Below are positions 1 to 9,453 of a stretch of 28,261 nucleotides of DNA, piece after piece (position 1 is the first letter of the stretch; each line of letters begins with the position of its first letter). Made by a program: the position numbers and the translations under genes. The notes beneath the pieces were generated by a model. That model had not been told where the DNA came from, did no database searches, and saw only the letters and a program-made list of their open reading frames with translations. This stretch comes from Schoenoplectus triqueter (Eukaryota; Streptophyta; Magnoliopsida; Poales; Cyperaceae): assembly GCA_964058805.1 (NCBI GenBank), contig CAXKVV010001664.1, positions 1 through 28,261 of the forward strand. Direction: 5' to 3'.

Positions 1-330
1 AATAATAAAGAAAATAATATATTACAATATTGTGATAGTGATGATGATTATGAAATAATCATGATCAGGGGATGATGTCATGATCAGGCAATGATGATGA
101 TCATGTAACAGAATTAATCATGTTGAGATAGTAATCATGCAGAGATGATAATTATGATGATGATCACATGATGACAATCATGATCACATATGGATGATGA
201 TCATTTAAATGTGATGATCACATGATAAAAGTCATGATCATACTGAAATGATAATCATACAGAGATGATGATTATTCAGATATGATGATCACATGATGAT
301 AATCATGATCACACAGGGATATGATCATGT
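1..330. repeat. Degenerate GATGATCA-rich minisatellite
   Basis: The stretch is built from imperfect copies of a motif resembling TGATGATCACATGATGATAA followed by TCATGATCAC. The clearest copies lie near 162-200, 211-245 and 275-315. Spacing between copies varies and many are partial, so this is a decayed tandem array and not a clean satellite. The palindrome TGATCA recurs throughout. No ORF of note overlaps it. The array may start outside the window. Confidence 0.7.
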
Positions 331-333
331 ATT

Positions 334-468
334 TAATAATTGATTTATTTAATACAAATAGTATTCATATTTAGTATAAATAGGTATTTTATATGTTATT
401 GATTAATGCAAGATATCAATTACTAATATGCTTGATGTAAGTAGCATAAGCTTCTAATATAAATTATT
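334..468. other. AT-rich segment left of LINE insertion
   Basis: No gene is seen. A segment starting near 334 (AATAATTGATTTATTT) resembles one starting near 1250 and, more weakly, one near 1411. If the LINE at 469-1203 and one copy of its duplication are removed, the three lie roughly 160 bp apart. That spacing suggests an old three-copy tandem repeat split by the LINE. Identity is low by eye, so this is tentative. Confidence 0.35.
451..468. repeat. Target-site duplication, left copy
   Basis: CTTCTAATATAAATTATT is repeated exactly at 1204-1221. An 18-bp exact direct repeat of this kind is the expected footprint of target-primed reverse transcription by a LINE, and it brackets the zf-RVT-containing insert. 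Confidence 0.75.
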
Positions 469-1203
469 ATTTTTAGAATAAAGCAGACTAACCATCCTCA
501 GTTTCCATTTCTTTTCAGAAACTACATAAAATATTTCGGTAAGAACATTAAAGCAACATAATCAGTAAACTAGAACCTGCATTCTAACGAGCTAAAATAA
601 CTTCCGAAAGTAAAGTCTAATGAACCATAATAGCCAACAATACCCAGCACCAAAAAGTTACCAGAGACGCATAGTATACCAAAATATTCAAGCAACAGAA
701 AAACACTACAATGAAAAAAAGATTAGTCCAAATCATGATTAACTGGCACCTAGATGTTTGCAACGTCCAATTGCACTTCATCAGAATGATACATGGACAC
801 TCACTCACTGGGCAGCCCTGTGTAAAAAGTAAATTGAGATAAAACAGAAAAATAGAATGATTTAACCAAATAGAAAGTAACACCCTGAAAAAATGATAGA
901 ATTTCTCAGCTACCAAACATGCCAACCGTATACACAAATTAGCGACTGAATATTTAACCGATTAGCAACTGAGAGGGATAAAGTTGAATGCCACATCTCC
1001 TGAAAAGAACTTAAGAGTAAGAATATTCCTTTATTGTTATATCTATTAAATTTAGTGCATAAATGAAAATTCCCAGGACGAGATAAAAAAAGATGGTGAA
1101 TCATTTCCAGGTCAGAACAAAAAGCACAAGACTGATCGTGGGTCCAATCCCTTCTAATCAATACATTTTTAGCCAGTACAAGACTTAACTACCAGTCCAA
1201 CCC
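469..1203 (-). mobile_element. 5'-truncated L1-type LINE insertion
   Basis: A 735-bp insert sits between two perfect 18-bp direct repeats. Its minus strand begins inside the C-terminal part of a LINE ORF2 (zf-RVT region, see the pseudogene at 910-1176). It then runs through about 440 bp of non-coding sequence to a short A-rich end near 469. Loss of the reverse transcriptase proper, the single-frame C-terminal remnant and the long exact duplication all fit a 5'-truncated insertion. The A tail is very short, so the 3' end is less certain than the duplication. No other ORF in the insert looks real. Confidence 0.7.
910..1176 (-). pseudogene. LINE ORF2 C-terminus, zf-RVT zinc-binding domain
   Basis: The minus-strand translation carries LIRRDWTHDQSCAFCSDLEM followed by a HHLFLS stretch. 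This is the plant reverse-transcriptase zinc-binding (zf-RVT) pattern: a leucine/arginine-rich lead, a CxxC pair near residues 12-15 of the 910-1161 ORF, and a histidine-containing HLFLS core. Downstream, FQEMWHSTLS resembles the tryptophan-containing segment that follows zf-RVT in L1-type ORF2 proteins. No reverse transcriptase or endonuclease precedes it because the insertion is 5'-truncated near 1203. The reading frame extends upstream of the first Met, so the ATG at 1161 is not a true start. It has no independent function that I can infer. Confidence 0.7.
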
Positions 1204-1221
1204 CTTCTAATATAAATTATT
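1204..1221. repeat. Target-site duplication, right copy
   Basis: Exact second copy of the 18-mer at 451-468. The bases just outside the two copies differ (G on the left, C on the right), so the identity ends cleanly, as expected for a target-site duplication. Confidence 0.75.
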
Positions 1222-1933
1222 GGTGTATCAACTTCGGTCAATATAAAACAAATAATTAATTTATTTGATTTAAATAGCACAAACTTTTGGTATAAATAGC
1301 TACAGATATGATGAATTAGAAGCCTGATCAACACAAAACACTATTTTGAATTTAAACAGTCAACGTTTATCTTGGAAAAGACATTGGTACGAAAAATATT
1401 ATAGAAGAATAACTAATCAATTAAATATAAATAATCACTACCTTTGTACTATAAATAGTTATAGTGTCATGCCATATTTATCAAATCTAAATTACTACCG
1501 TAATAATTGTAAATAACAAAACCATTGTTATAAATAACATAATAGACTCTTTTCAATTTTTATGTGGCTAAAGCGGTTGAAGAAGCACCTCTTTGATTTT
1601 TGTTTGAATGCACTGCGGGTTGCAGACAATCGTTGGAGATAGACGCGTGGAGATAGTTATCAGCTCCCTAAAAATAATAAGTAACGTAATTTACCATTGC
1701 AACTTTTGTTGTGTCATGTTTTGGTAGAAAAATAAATTAATTAGTAGCTAGGGCGATAAAAATTATAAATACTATAGTCCTATTTCCAACCTTGTACAGG
1801 ATAAGAATTATTTTGTTATTTACTTCATTTTCTTTCCAATAGATCAAACATATTCATAGAAAAATACACTCAAAATATCCTTCAGTTTTGGATTTGCTTG
1901 TATCCTACCTCTATCTCATGTCAAATTGCTTCC
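1222..1933. other. AT-rich intergenic stretch
   Basis: No gene is seen. The left part holds the second and third copies of the weak ~160-bp repeat noted for 334-468. The rest (about 1560-1930) contains no ORF of interest, no clear inverted repeat and no recognisable promoter core. Confidence 0.5.
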
Positions 1934-1941
1934 CTTCTGAT
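1934..1941. repeat. 8-bp target-site duplication CTTCTGAT, left copy
   Basis: CTTCTGAT directly precedes the terminal CAGTGGCATAGCC and is repeated exactly at 2984-2991. An 8-bp duplication is diagnostic of the hAT superfamily when combined with a CAGGGGC-type terminus. Confidence 0.85.
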
Positions 1942-2983
1942 CAGTGGCATAGCCAGTATTTTGACTTAGTGGGGTCCCTTAAATTTTTTTCATGATAATT
2001 AATCACGGTAAAATTTAATATGCTAATATTAATTCGCAAATAAACAATTCAATTTAATACAAAATTCAAGATAATTTAAATTGAGGTTATTTAAATCAGC
2101 TACGAGTGACCAATGCTTGAATTATAAGAATTATAATAACGATTTTATTAGCAAACCATACTAAAAGTATAAGTCTTCTCGAGTATATTATGGAGGGGTT
2201 TATAATAATCATGAGACCCATAAATAACTTTTTTTTAAAAGCTGCATGTCCGCTATGATAACATATAATAGGAGCAAAATAAAAGTTGATCATGAGGAAA
2301 TATTTTTTGCTAACCTCGAGAGTGTTGATGCCAAATAGAACGCCTTGATCATCTAAATTTGACTTAGCCTGAAAATATAAAACAATAAATCAACTTTCTT
2401 GTACCATATGTACCGGGTTCATATTTTCAATTAACTTTCAATGGTTCTTAATCAGTCGTTTATATATTTAACATCTAAGACAAAGTCATTAATCAAACTT
2501 CAAAATCAATGCATTTGGATGACTATACTTCCTGGATATACTAATTCAAAATCAATGCAAATGACTATATTTCTTATTGTTAGACTGTTACTGGTACCAA
2601 CTATCAAGTAATCAAATGAAAACTCAAGTATAAACATGATGAAGTATAGAGATGAAAAACCAAGTATAGATGACAAACCGGATGAACTAATGAAGGAAGA
2701 CTCGCGAGCAGCGAGTCAGAGGACTGGAGGTTGGAGGTCTAGTCTGTTTGAAGCCTGGAGGAGACGCAAGTATTTTTCACTCGTCCGAGTTGTGAGTCGG
2801 ACTGGAGAAGGCATGAGGCGACTCAGGGAAATACGCGATGAGAGTCAGACGAGAAGCGAGTACGCTGGGGTCCTTGTGATTTATTCAGTGAGGTCCTATA
2901 ATTTTTTTACTGAGGTCCCTGAGATTTTTTGAAATTTTAATGGGGTCCTAGGACCCCAAAGCTACTAAGTAGCTTCGCCCCTG
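1942..2983. mobile_element. Non-autonomous hAT element (1042 bp)
   Basis: The left end is CAGTGGCATAGCC and the right end, reverse-complemented, is CAGGGGCGAAGCT, the common plant hAT terminal pattern CAGGGGCGGAGC with substitutions. Both ends continue into a GGGGTCC motif. Perfect 8-bp duplications (CTTCTGAT) abut both ends. The right subterminal region repeats GGTCC at 2869, 2892, 2914 and 2944 at 22-30 bp spacing, plausible transposase-binding repeats. No transposase domain is visible, so it would need to be mobilised in trans. An unusually GC-rich segment sits inside at about 2697-2866. Confidence 0.85.
2697..2866. other. GC-rich block inside the hAT element
   Basis: This ~170-bp block is much richer in G and C than the surrounding element. 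It contains several variants of GAGTCAGA/GAGTCGGACTGGAG (near 2712, 2801 and 2841), so it may be a decayed short tandem repeat. An open frame on the plus strand (2636-2932, 98 codons) crosses it, but its product shows no family I recognise and it ends in the element's subterminal repeats. It could be captured host sequence or internal repeat expansion. Confidence 0.4.
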
Positions 2984-2991
2984 CTTCTGAT
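2984..2991. repeat. 8-bp target-site duplication CTTCTGAT, right copy
   Basis: Exact copy of 1934-1941, immediately after the terminal CGCCCCTG of the hAT element. Confidence 0.85.
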
Positions 2992-3265
2992 GCATATATC
3001 TAAACATACATCCGTATCAGTTTATCTAAATATCTAACGTGTACATCTAAATATTTGATACATATATTTAAAAATCTGAATCAATTATCTAAATCTATCT
3101 GACATATATCTAAACATCTAATTCATTTATCTAAAAATATGATAAATATATCAAAATAGCTCATGCATATATTTAAACACCTGACTTATTTATATAAACA
3201 TCTGATTCTCATAACAAAATATTAGAATCATGTTATCTAAATATCCGGAGTCTATATCTAAATAA
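2992..3265. repeat. Decayed tandem array of a TATCTAAACATCTGA-like unit
   Basis: The motif ATATCTAAACATCTGA, or variants with TTATCTAAATATCTAA, recurs every 25-35 bases through the stretch, for example near 2995, 3024, 3046, 3108 and 3189. The copies differ by many substitutions and small indels. No coding potential is visible. Confidence 0.6.
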
Positions 3266-4149
3266 CTAGCTAATTTGATTTCGAAAATAGCATACGTGGG
3301 CCGAGAGATGCATCAATTCCATCTGGGAGAACGTGGGTGAAGACAGCGAGTTCTATTTTATTTTTATTTTATGCAAGTTTTTTGTTACTAAAAAAAAGTT
3401 AGTTATGAGATTTTTAAGAGGGATTTGTGTTGGCGCTATTAGTCGGATCCTTATCGAAATACCTTCTCTCGAGGGGCTGCCACGATGCATTTATCATGTG
3501 TATGTTGGGATTAATGGGCCTTTTCAGCCCATAAACTGCAATTTATCCACTCAAATGGGCTGCAGTCTAAGAAGAAAGCAAATTATCAAATGCTCAGAAC
3601 CCGAAACGTGTGACAGTCTGACAGACAATATCAAAATAACCGTTATATTTCTGTTTTAATTCGATATACGCCCAGAGGATCGGTCTAATGCTTTCACTAA
3701 GTTAACCAAGTTTCCATGTGTATATATTCAATTTTATCTTTCACTAAATGCATCAAACAATCTTAGAAATCTGAACATCCATGGTATTTGTAAACTCTCT
3801 AATTTTTTTATTTTCAAATGCATTGTTCTTCCATCTTCAGTGTGGAATGGAACATGATTAATTAATTAAAGGATCAGCCTGGAATGCATGATTCCAGGAA
3901 AAGCCAGCAACAAAATAATGGTTTAAACTTTAAATCTTAGACTAATAGAAAGTTGACCTATTCGATTTGTTTAAGCTGGAAAAAAATGATCGACAAAGCA
4001 TGTTCAGCCAATCGCCAGGAAACCTGGTTTTGTTTCCCAAATATTTTAATGAAAAGAAGTACATGACAACCATGCGCTAATATTTTAAAGAGAGAAGGGA
4101 TCACTTGAAAATGGATCTTAAAATAAATATAATTTTAAAAAATATACAT
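3266..4149. other. Intergenic stretch without a supported gene
   Basis: The open frame at 3333-3659 (108 codons, plus strand) has a composition like random AT-rich sequence and no recognisable domain, so I do not call it a gene. The one notable feature is a cluster of TGGGCC/TGGGCT motifs near 3515-3561, listed separately. The remainder is unstructured AT-rich DNA. Confidence 0.5.
3515..3561. promoter_or_regulatory. Cluster of three Site II-like TGGGCY motifs
   Basis: TGGGCC lies at 3515-3520, AGCCCA (TGGGCT on the minus strand) at 3526-3531, and TGGGCT at 3556-3561. TGGGCY (Site II) elements are known plant promoter motifs bound by TCP factors, often clustered upstream of ribosomal, mitochondrial and cell-cycle genes. 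No gene is visible within reach on either side, so this may be a chance cluster or the remains of a promoter. Confidence 0.3.
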
Positions 4150-4312
4150 TCTTGATCATGATTTAAATTTCATGCAATTTCATTATCGTTTGATAGTTCA
4201 TCAAAGACTGTTAAATTAAAACCGTTATAAATTATTTAATATTATAATGGTTTTTGATGGATTATCAAATGATAATGAAATGATATGAAATTTGAGTCAC
4301 TATCAATATTTA
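4150..4312. mobile_element. Hairpin MITE with 43-bp arms
   Basis: The segment at 4165-4207 is the inverted complement of 4251-4293 at 36 of 43 positions by my count. The complementarity continues outward more weakly to about 4150 and 4312, and inward through ACCGTTATAA/TTATAATGGT. The whole unit can fold into one stem with a small loop. There is no ORF. I did not find a convincing target duplication, so the superfamily is open. Most arm differences are C/T, consistent with old methylated-cytosine decay. Confidence 0.7.
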
Positions 4313-4514
4313 AGTACAAGAATATATCTATAAGTCTTTTTTATTTTTAAGTTTTTTTCATACCTATTTGAAGATCAAACTTTGTTTGTGTTGACTAGTT
4401 TCTGCACAGTCTGTCCTAAAGCCATGATAAAAGATGAGAGTTGCGATGGGTGTGGCGAGCCCTGCACTAAAATAATGAATCTTTATGAAAATGAAACACA
4501 GTCAAATTTTATTG
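4313..4514. other. Sequence preceding the RTE LINE
   Basis: No gene is seen. The part from about 4430 to 4514 may belong to the 5' end of the RTE element, whose exact left boundary cannot be set from this sequence alone because no target duplication was found. Confidence 0.35.
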
Positions 4515-4517
4515 GGG

Positions 4518-4711
4518 CGTCACCCTCTTAGCGATGCGTCATATTAAAATTCTAATATGGTGATAAGAGAACAAGGGTCGCATCATCACCGCCTTAGTGG
4601 CGCGCCATATCAGAACTCAAATGTGGTGATAAGCGAGCGAGGGCCGAATCGTCATCACTTTAGTGACGCGCTGCATCGACGCCTGGATATAGTGTCAAAT
4701 GAACAAGGATC
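4518..4711 (+). repeat. Three tandem ~66-bp monomers at the LINE 5' end
   Basis: The copies are 4518-4579 (62 bp), 4580-4645 (66 bp) and 4646-4711 (66 bp). Shared landmarks are a TCACC/TCATCAC start, CTTAGTGGCGCGC-like core, ATGGTGATAAG-like middle and a GAACAAGGGTC-like end. They are GC-richer than the surroundings. Their place immediately before the coding part resembles the promoter monomers known from some mammalian L1 families, so a promoter role is inferred and not shown. Confidence 0.7.
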
Positions 4712-4784
4712 TTTGCACTTGACTTGATAAGTGCGAGGGGCAAAGAAGCTAGTCAGGGAGAGTATAATTCGTTTAGGTAGTTAA

Positions 4785-7588
4785 AATGTAGGGTCCTTAA
4801 CATGTGAGCTAAGAGAGTTAGTTGATACTATGATTAGAAGACGTGTGAATAACTTATACATTCAGGAGACTAAATGGATGGGTTAGAAGGCCAACGAGAT
4901 AGAGAATACGATTTCAAATTGTGTTACACAGAAAAAGAATGAAGCAGAAATGATGTAAACATCTTAATTGATAAGAGTTTTAAGAATGAAATTATCGCAA
5001 TTAGAAGACAAGGGGACATGATCATCATGATCAAATTGATTATTGAAGATTTGGTATTGAACGTCATTAGTGTGTATGCTCCACAAGTAGGTTTGAGAGA
5101 TAATCTCAAGAGTTAATTCTAATATGACTTAGAGAACATGATTAGATGAGTATCTAGTAGTAAAAAACTCTTCATTGGAGTAGATCTTAACGATTATGTT
5201 AGCATATCTAGAAAGGGGTTTGAGAGGGTACATAGGAGTTTTTGATATGGCGAACAGAACCAAGAGGGAGAAGAAATCTTGAACTTCGCCGTAGCTTATG
5301 ACCTCATGGTAGCGAACATCTTCTTTAGAAAGAAAAAAAATCTCATTTAATTACTTTCAACTATGCCCAACACTCAAGCCATATTGATTTTATCATTACT
5401 AGAAGGGAGGAGAGACCAAATTGTATGGATTGTAAGGTTATACTTGGTGAATGTGTCATCACACAACACAAGTTCTTGATAGCTGACATTCATTTTTAGG
5501 TACGCGTTCGGCGGGATAGAGGCATAAAAATTACGAGAACGAAGCGGTGGAAGCTTAAAAGAGATATTTCTCAGGTGTTTAAGGATAAAATTATTACAGA
5601 AGGACTATGGAATGCAGGTGAAAATGCGGATAGTATGTGGAATAAGATGTCAATTCGTATTCAAAAGGTGGTTATAGAGGTATTTAGAGTAATCAGAGGA
5701 AACGGACGTGAACCTAAAGACACTTGGTGGTAGAATGATGATGTACAAAAGACGATCAGTGAGAATAAATAATGTTACAAATGTTTATATCACATAGGAG
5801 TGATGAAAATATATAGAAATACAAAGAAGGTTGAAGAAACACAAAGAAAATTATGAGCAAAGCAAGAGGTCAGACATACACGGGGCTGTATCAGAAATTA
5901 GATTCGAAAGATGACGAAAATGATGTCTACAAGATGACTAAGTTTTGAGAAAAGAAGACAAGAGACTTCAACCAAATTAAATATATTAAGGATGAGACTG
6001 ATAGGCTTTGATGAAAGATGATGAGATTAAGAACAGATGGAGAGAATACTAAGACAAGCTGTTCAATAAAAAGAGTGAGAAAACCATGATCAAGTTGAAC
6101 GACTCATTTGATAACACCAACAGGCGACTTGTTCGAAGAATTCAGGAGACTGAGGTGAAAAAACTTTAAAAATTATGAAAACATATAAGATGTTAGGACC
6201 TGATGACATCCTAATTGAGGTACGGGATGTCTCAGAGATGTAGTAATAGCGTGACTCACTAAGATATTTAATATTATTTTCTGGTTCAATAAGATACATG
6301 ATGAGTGGAGAAAAAATATATTAGTATCAATCTTCAAGAATAAAGGATATATTTGAAGTTATACTAATTACATGAGAGTTATATCATGAAGCTTTGAGAG
6401 GGAGTGATCGAGCATCGTTTAAGAAAACTGATAAACGTCTCTAAAAATCAGTTTAGTTTTATGCCTGGGAGACCCACTATGGAGATAATTTTTTTGATAA
6501 GATGGCTCATAGAGAGATATCAGAAATATAACAATGACCTACATATAATATTTATTGATTTAGAGAAAGTGTATGATGAAATATCAAAAAATATCATATG
6601 GTGGGCATTTCAAAATAAATAAGTCCCAACAAAGTACGTTACCATTATTAAGAATATATACACAAATATTATGACTTATGTCAGAGCATGTGACAGCGAG
6701 TCTAATGCATTTCCTATTAAGATAGGATTACATCAAGGGTCAGCATTGAGTCCATATATTTTAACCTTAGTGATGGATGAGATCACAAAAAACATATAAG
6801 GGGATATTCCTCGGTGCACGCTCTTTGCTGATGATGTGGTGCTGATTTACAAAAGCATGATTAGAGTCGATCAGAAACTAGAGTTGTGGAGATAAACTTT
6901 AGAATCTAAAAGTCTTAAGACTTAGTATGACTAAAATCGAATATATGAGGTGTCAGTTCAGCGAGGACAACTCAGATGATGAAAATATTAGTTTGAACGA
7001 ACAAGTAGTACGCACGAATGATATATTTTGATATTTGGAATCGATGTTGTAGAGTGACGGAGGGATCGATAAAGATATTAGTCATAGAATAAAAGCCGGA
7101 TGAGTGAAATGGAGATAAGCATATGGTATTCTCTGTGACAAGAATATCCTAAATAAACTAAAATACAAGTTTTACAGGACGACGATTAGATCTGAAATAA
7201 TGCATGGTGCATAATGATGAGCTACAAAAGGACAACACATCCAGAAGATAAGTGTAGCCGAAATATGAATGTTGCATTGGATATGCGGTCACACAAGAAA
7301 AGATCGAATCAGAAATAATGATATACAAAACAAACTAAGGATAATACCAATTCAAAAGAAGTTTGTCTAACGCTGTTTGCGATTATTTGATAATATCCAA
7401 CAAAGATCTCTTGAGGCACGGTATGAAGTGACATTCTAAGTTATCCTAAAAATACAGGAAGAAAAATATATCGATCGAGACTGACATGGGAGGAAGTAAT
7501 AAAAATATATTTCAAGGAATGAAATATATCTAAAGAGTTTACTTTGGATAGGGGTGCTTGAAAGACAATGATTCATGTATCAGAACCA
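4785..7588 (+). pseudogene. RTE endonuclease/reverse transcriptase, heavily mutated
   Basis: Fragments in shifting frames follow the order of a plant RTE protein. An N-terminal AP-endonuclease part shows NVGSLT near 4785, QETKW near 4865, a VISVYAPQVG segment near 5060 and LFIGVDLND near 5170. A linker includes KDTWW near 5720. The reverse-transcriptase core lies in one frame from 6404: FMPGRPTM, IFIDLEKVYD with the first catalytic Asp at 6557, GLHQGSALSP near 6730, and LFADDVVL with the Asp pair at 6830-6835. In-frame TAA codons at 6620 and 6797 and later frameshifts kill it. The C-terminal IHVSEP end is near 7588. Retrotransposition would need endonuclease nicking of DNA and target-primed copying; none is possible from this copy. 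Confidence 0.85.
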
Positions 7589-7720
7589 TAATTTAAGAAT
7601 TAGAATCTAGTAGTAGAGTTATAAACTTCAAGTTCTTAATTTTCAGTTCTTATATTTTTGGATTTTAGAATTAAAAATAAAAAATTTATAAATATACTTT
7701 ATAATGTAGATTTATTGTAC

Positions 7721-7723
<3 letters not shown>

Positions 7724-7786
<63 letters not shown>
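7724..7786 (+). repeat. (TTA)21 microsatellite in LINE 3' region
   Basis: An uninterrupted run of about 21 TTA units, followed to about 7890 by mixed ATT/ATC/CAT repeats. It creates a poly-leucine open frame at 7658-7891 that is an artefact. The tract lies between the LINE coding remains and its conserved 3' tail. Confidence 0.95.
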
Positions 7787-7890
7787 GCATATTGTCAACC
7801 CCATTATCATTATTATTATCATATTATCATCATCATTATCATTATCATATTATTATTTTTTCATCATCATCATCATCATTATTATCATTG
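7787..7890 (+). repeat. Degenerate ATT/ATC repeat
   Basis: Interrupted blocks of TTATTATCAT and CATCATCAT continue from the pure TTA tract. They are probably older, point-mutated parts of the same simple repeat inside the LINE 3' region. Confidence 0.8.
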
Positions 7891-7983
7891 ATATTTAAGA
7901 TCTCTGATCTTATGTTTTTAGATTGGATTTTATTTCTAAGCTACCCTAATTTATTTGAGTTTAAAATTTTATTGTTGTTATTT

Positions 7984-8666
7984 AAAAATATGTTATCAAA
8001 ATTGTTAAGATATTTTTTTCTAAAAAAAGTTAAGATAACCCATTGTCAAGGGATCTCTTCTCTATTTTAAAATGAACAAAAAAATGATCAAGTTGCAAGG
8101 AGAATCTAATATGACTGGTGGGAATTGGATACTCTACTGTCCAGTAGGTCAAGAATCAAGAAAGAGGAAAAACAATTGGATTCAATAGGTTTTTCTTTAT
8201 TAATTATCCTCCAACACACCACCACTCTTTATTCATATTATAAAAACTAATTGCCTTCCACTTCAAAAAAGAATAATAACTAATTGCATCGTTTAATGTT
8301 TTTTTAATTATTTTGGGTACAATATCATCCATGATTTGAGCTTATTTTTATGGGTTATAGACACAATAGTCTTGCACGTACCATTTTTCAGCTAAGGCTA
8401 GATGACACTTTCCCGGTAAAAAAAAAATACTTAGTGTGGGAAATTGTAAATTTGAAAACCGGATAAGGAACCTTTGTAAATATTTAAATTTGAATCTAAG
8501 TAATTTTTTTAGTAAAGATAAGAGTCAAGTTTTTATTTTTTGAAAACAAAATATTGAAAAAAAAGTTTTTACATATTTACAAAATTTAATGATTCCATGA
8601 AGGAATAATAAAAAAGTGCAATAAAATATCTAAACAACTCATCTAAAATAACTGAAATCACAAATT
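7984..8666. other. AT-rich stretch without a gene
   Basis: No coding region, RNA gene or clear repeat is visible. There are several homopolymer A or T runs (for example near 8419-8428), and no open frame worth calling. Confidence 0.5.
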
Positions 8667-8955
8667 GGGTGTGTTTGGATGGTGAAAGAATTAGTGTAAG
8701 AATAGTACTGTTTGAGTTAGTAGTTGAGAATAGTGTGAGGTTAGTGATACCTCGGGAAATATGAGAACAATGTTGTTTTTTACTATTTCGGGTTAGTAAA
8801 ATGTTGTTTGGATAGAAACTTGAGAACAGTGGAGAGAATAGTTAAAATAATTAATTATTTTTTAGTATTTTTATTTAATAATAATATTTATTTAATATTG
8901 CTCCATACTAATATAAAAGAAAAAAATTCTTATTATTTTCACTACCCTAATGGAC

Positions 8956-8999
8956 GCTAATCCGCTAACCTAATATTTTCTATGGGTTAGCGGATTAGC
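8956..8999. repeat. Perfect 15-bp inverted repeat, 14-nt loop
   Basis: GCTAATCCGCTAACC at 8956-8970 and its exact complement GGTTAGCGGATTAGC at 8985-8999 flank a T-rich 14-base loop. This lies inside the inverted-repeat element. It is not followed by a T run in a bacterial context, so it is not a terminator; it is most likely element structure. Confidence 0.9.
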
Positions 9000-9120
9000 A
9001 TTGTTCTGCTGCTATTCTCGATTTCAATTTTATAATTGGATGGTTGCTAACCTGAGAACAGTACTGCTATTCTCAGAATAGTGCTTTTCTACACGAGAAG
9101 GGATCCAATTACCATTATTA

Positions 9121-9453
9121 TTGGTGCCCATGGTGCCTATTTATTTATTTATATATAAATTTAAATATATGAACCGTTAGATGTATTCTATATCATCTCA
9201 GTTATATGTATATGAAAAATCATAAAATTTTATCTTCATTTGAATAGCCATCAAGTAACGTGTCTAAATTATAAAATTTGGTCCGTTGATTTTATTAACA
9301 CTTGATGCCTATATAAATAATATCGAAATGATATAATTTTTTATATACATATATAAGATGATATTTTAAAATATTCTTTCAATTAGTTTTGTTATTTAAG
9401 AATTTAAATAATAATTATTTGATATTTAATTTTAATGACACCGATGTGACACT
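9121..9453. mobile_element. Possible MITE with GGTGCC-type ends
   Basis: TGGTGCCCATGGTGCC near 9121 pairs loosely with GACACCGATGTGACACT near 9437-9453. The interior contains GAACCGTTAGATGT and GGTCCGTTGATTTT, a pair of related motifs facing each other. No duplication was recognised, and the arms are degenerate, so this is a suggestion only. Confidence 0.35.

Larger units (their letters stand above)
4515..7983 (+). mobile_element. Nearly full-length but dead RTE-clade LINE
   Basis: In order, the element shows three 5' monomers (4518-4711), an AP-endonuclease/reverse-transcriptase ORF riddled with stops and frameshifts (about 4785-7588), a TTA-rich 3' region, and the plant RTE tail CTAAGCTACCCTAATTTATTTG near 7937 ending in short TTG repeats near 7973-7980. 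This tail matches the known plant RTE 3' end pattern (CTACCCCAACTTGTTTGGGA, then TTG repeats). The size, about 3.5 kb, is what is expected for a complete plant RTE. No target duplication was found, so the edges are approximate to tens of bases. Confidence 0.85.

Noticed and set aside
1..330. Regularly recurring repeats as a CRISPR array.
   Set aside because: Repeats are degenerate and touch one another without unique spacers, and the DNA is clearly eukaryotic.
617..937. 106-codon minus-strand frame.
   Set aside because: It has hydrophobic, AT-driven composition, lies in the non-coding 3' part of the LINE insert, and has no recognisable domain.
3333..3659. 108-codon plus-strand frame.
   Set aside because: The composition is random-like, no family is recognisable, and there is no supporting promoter or splice context.
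4924..6299. Minus-strand frames at 4924-5109 and 6090-6299.
   Set aside because: They are antisense to the RTE pseudogene, whose plus-strand frames match the family.
4504..7973. AAATTTTATTG near 4504 and again near 7963 as a target duplication of the RTE LINE.
   Set aside because: The right-hand copy lies inside the conserved 3' tail of the element, before the TTG repeats, so it is element sequence and cannot be a flank duplication.
7658..8070. Poly-leucine and His/Ser-rich open frames.
   Set aside because: They are translations of the TTA and ATC simple repeats in the LINE 3' region.
8956..8999. Hairpin as an intrinsic terminator.
   Set aside because: There is no prokaryotic gene context and no following T run; it is internal to a plant inverted-repeat element.
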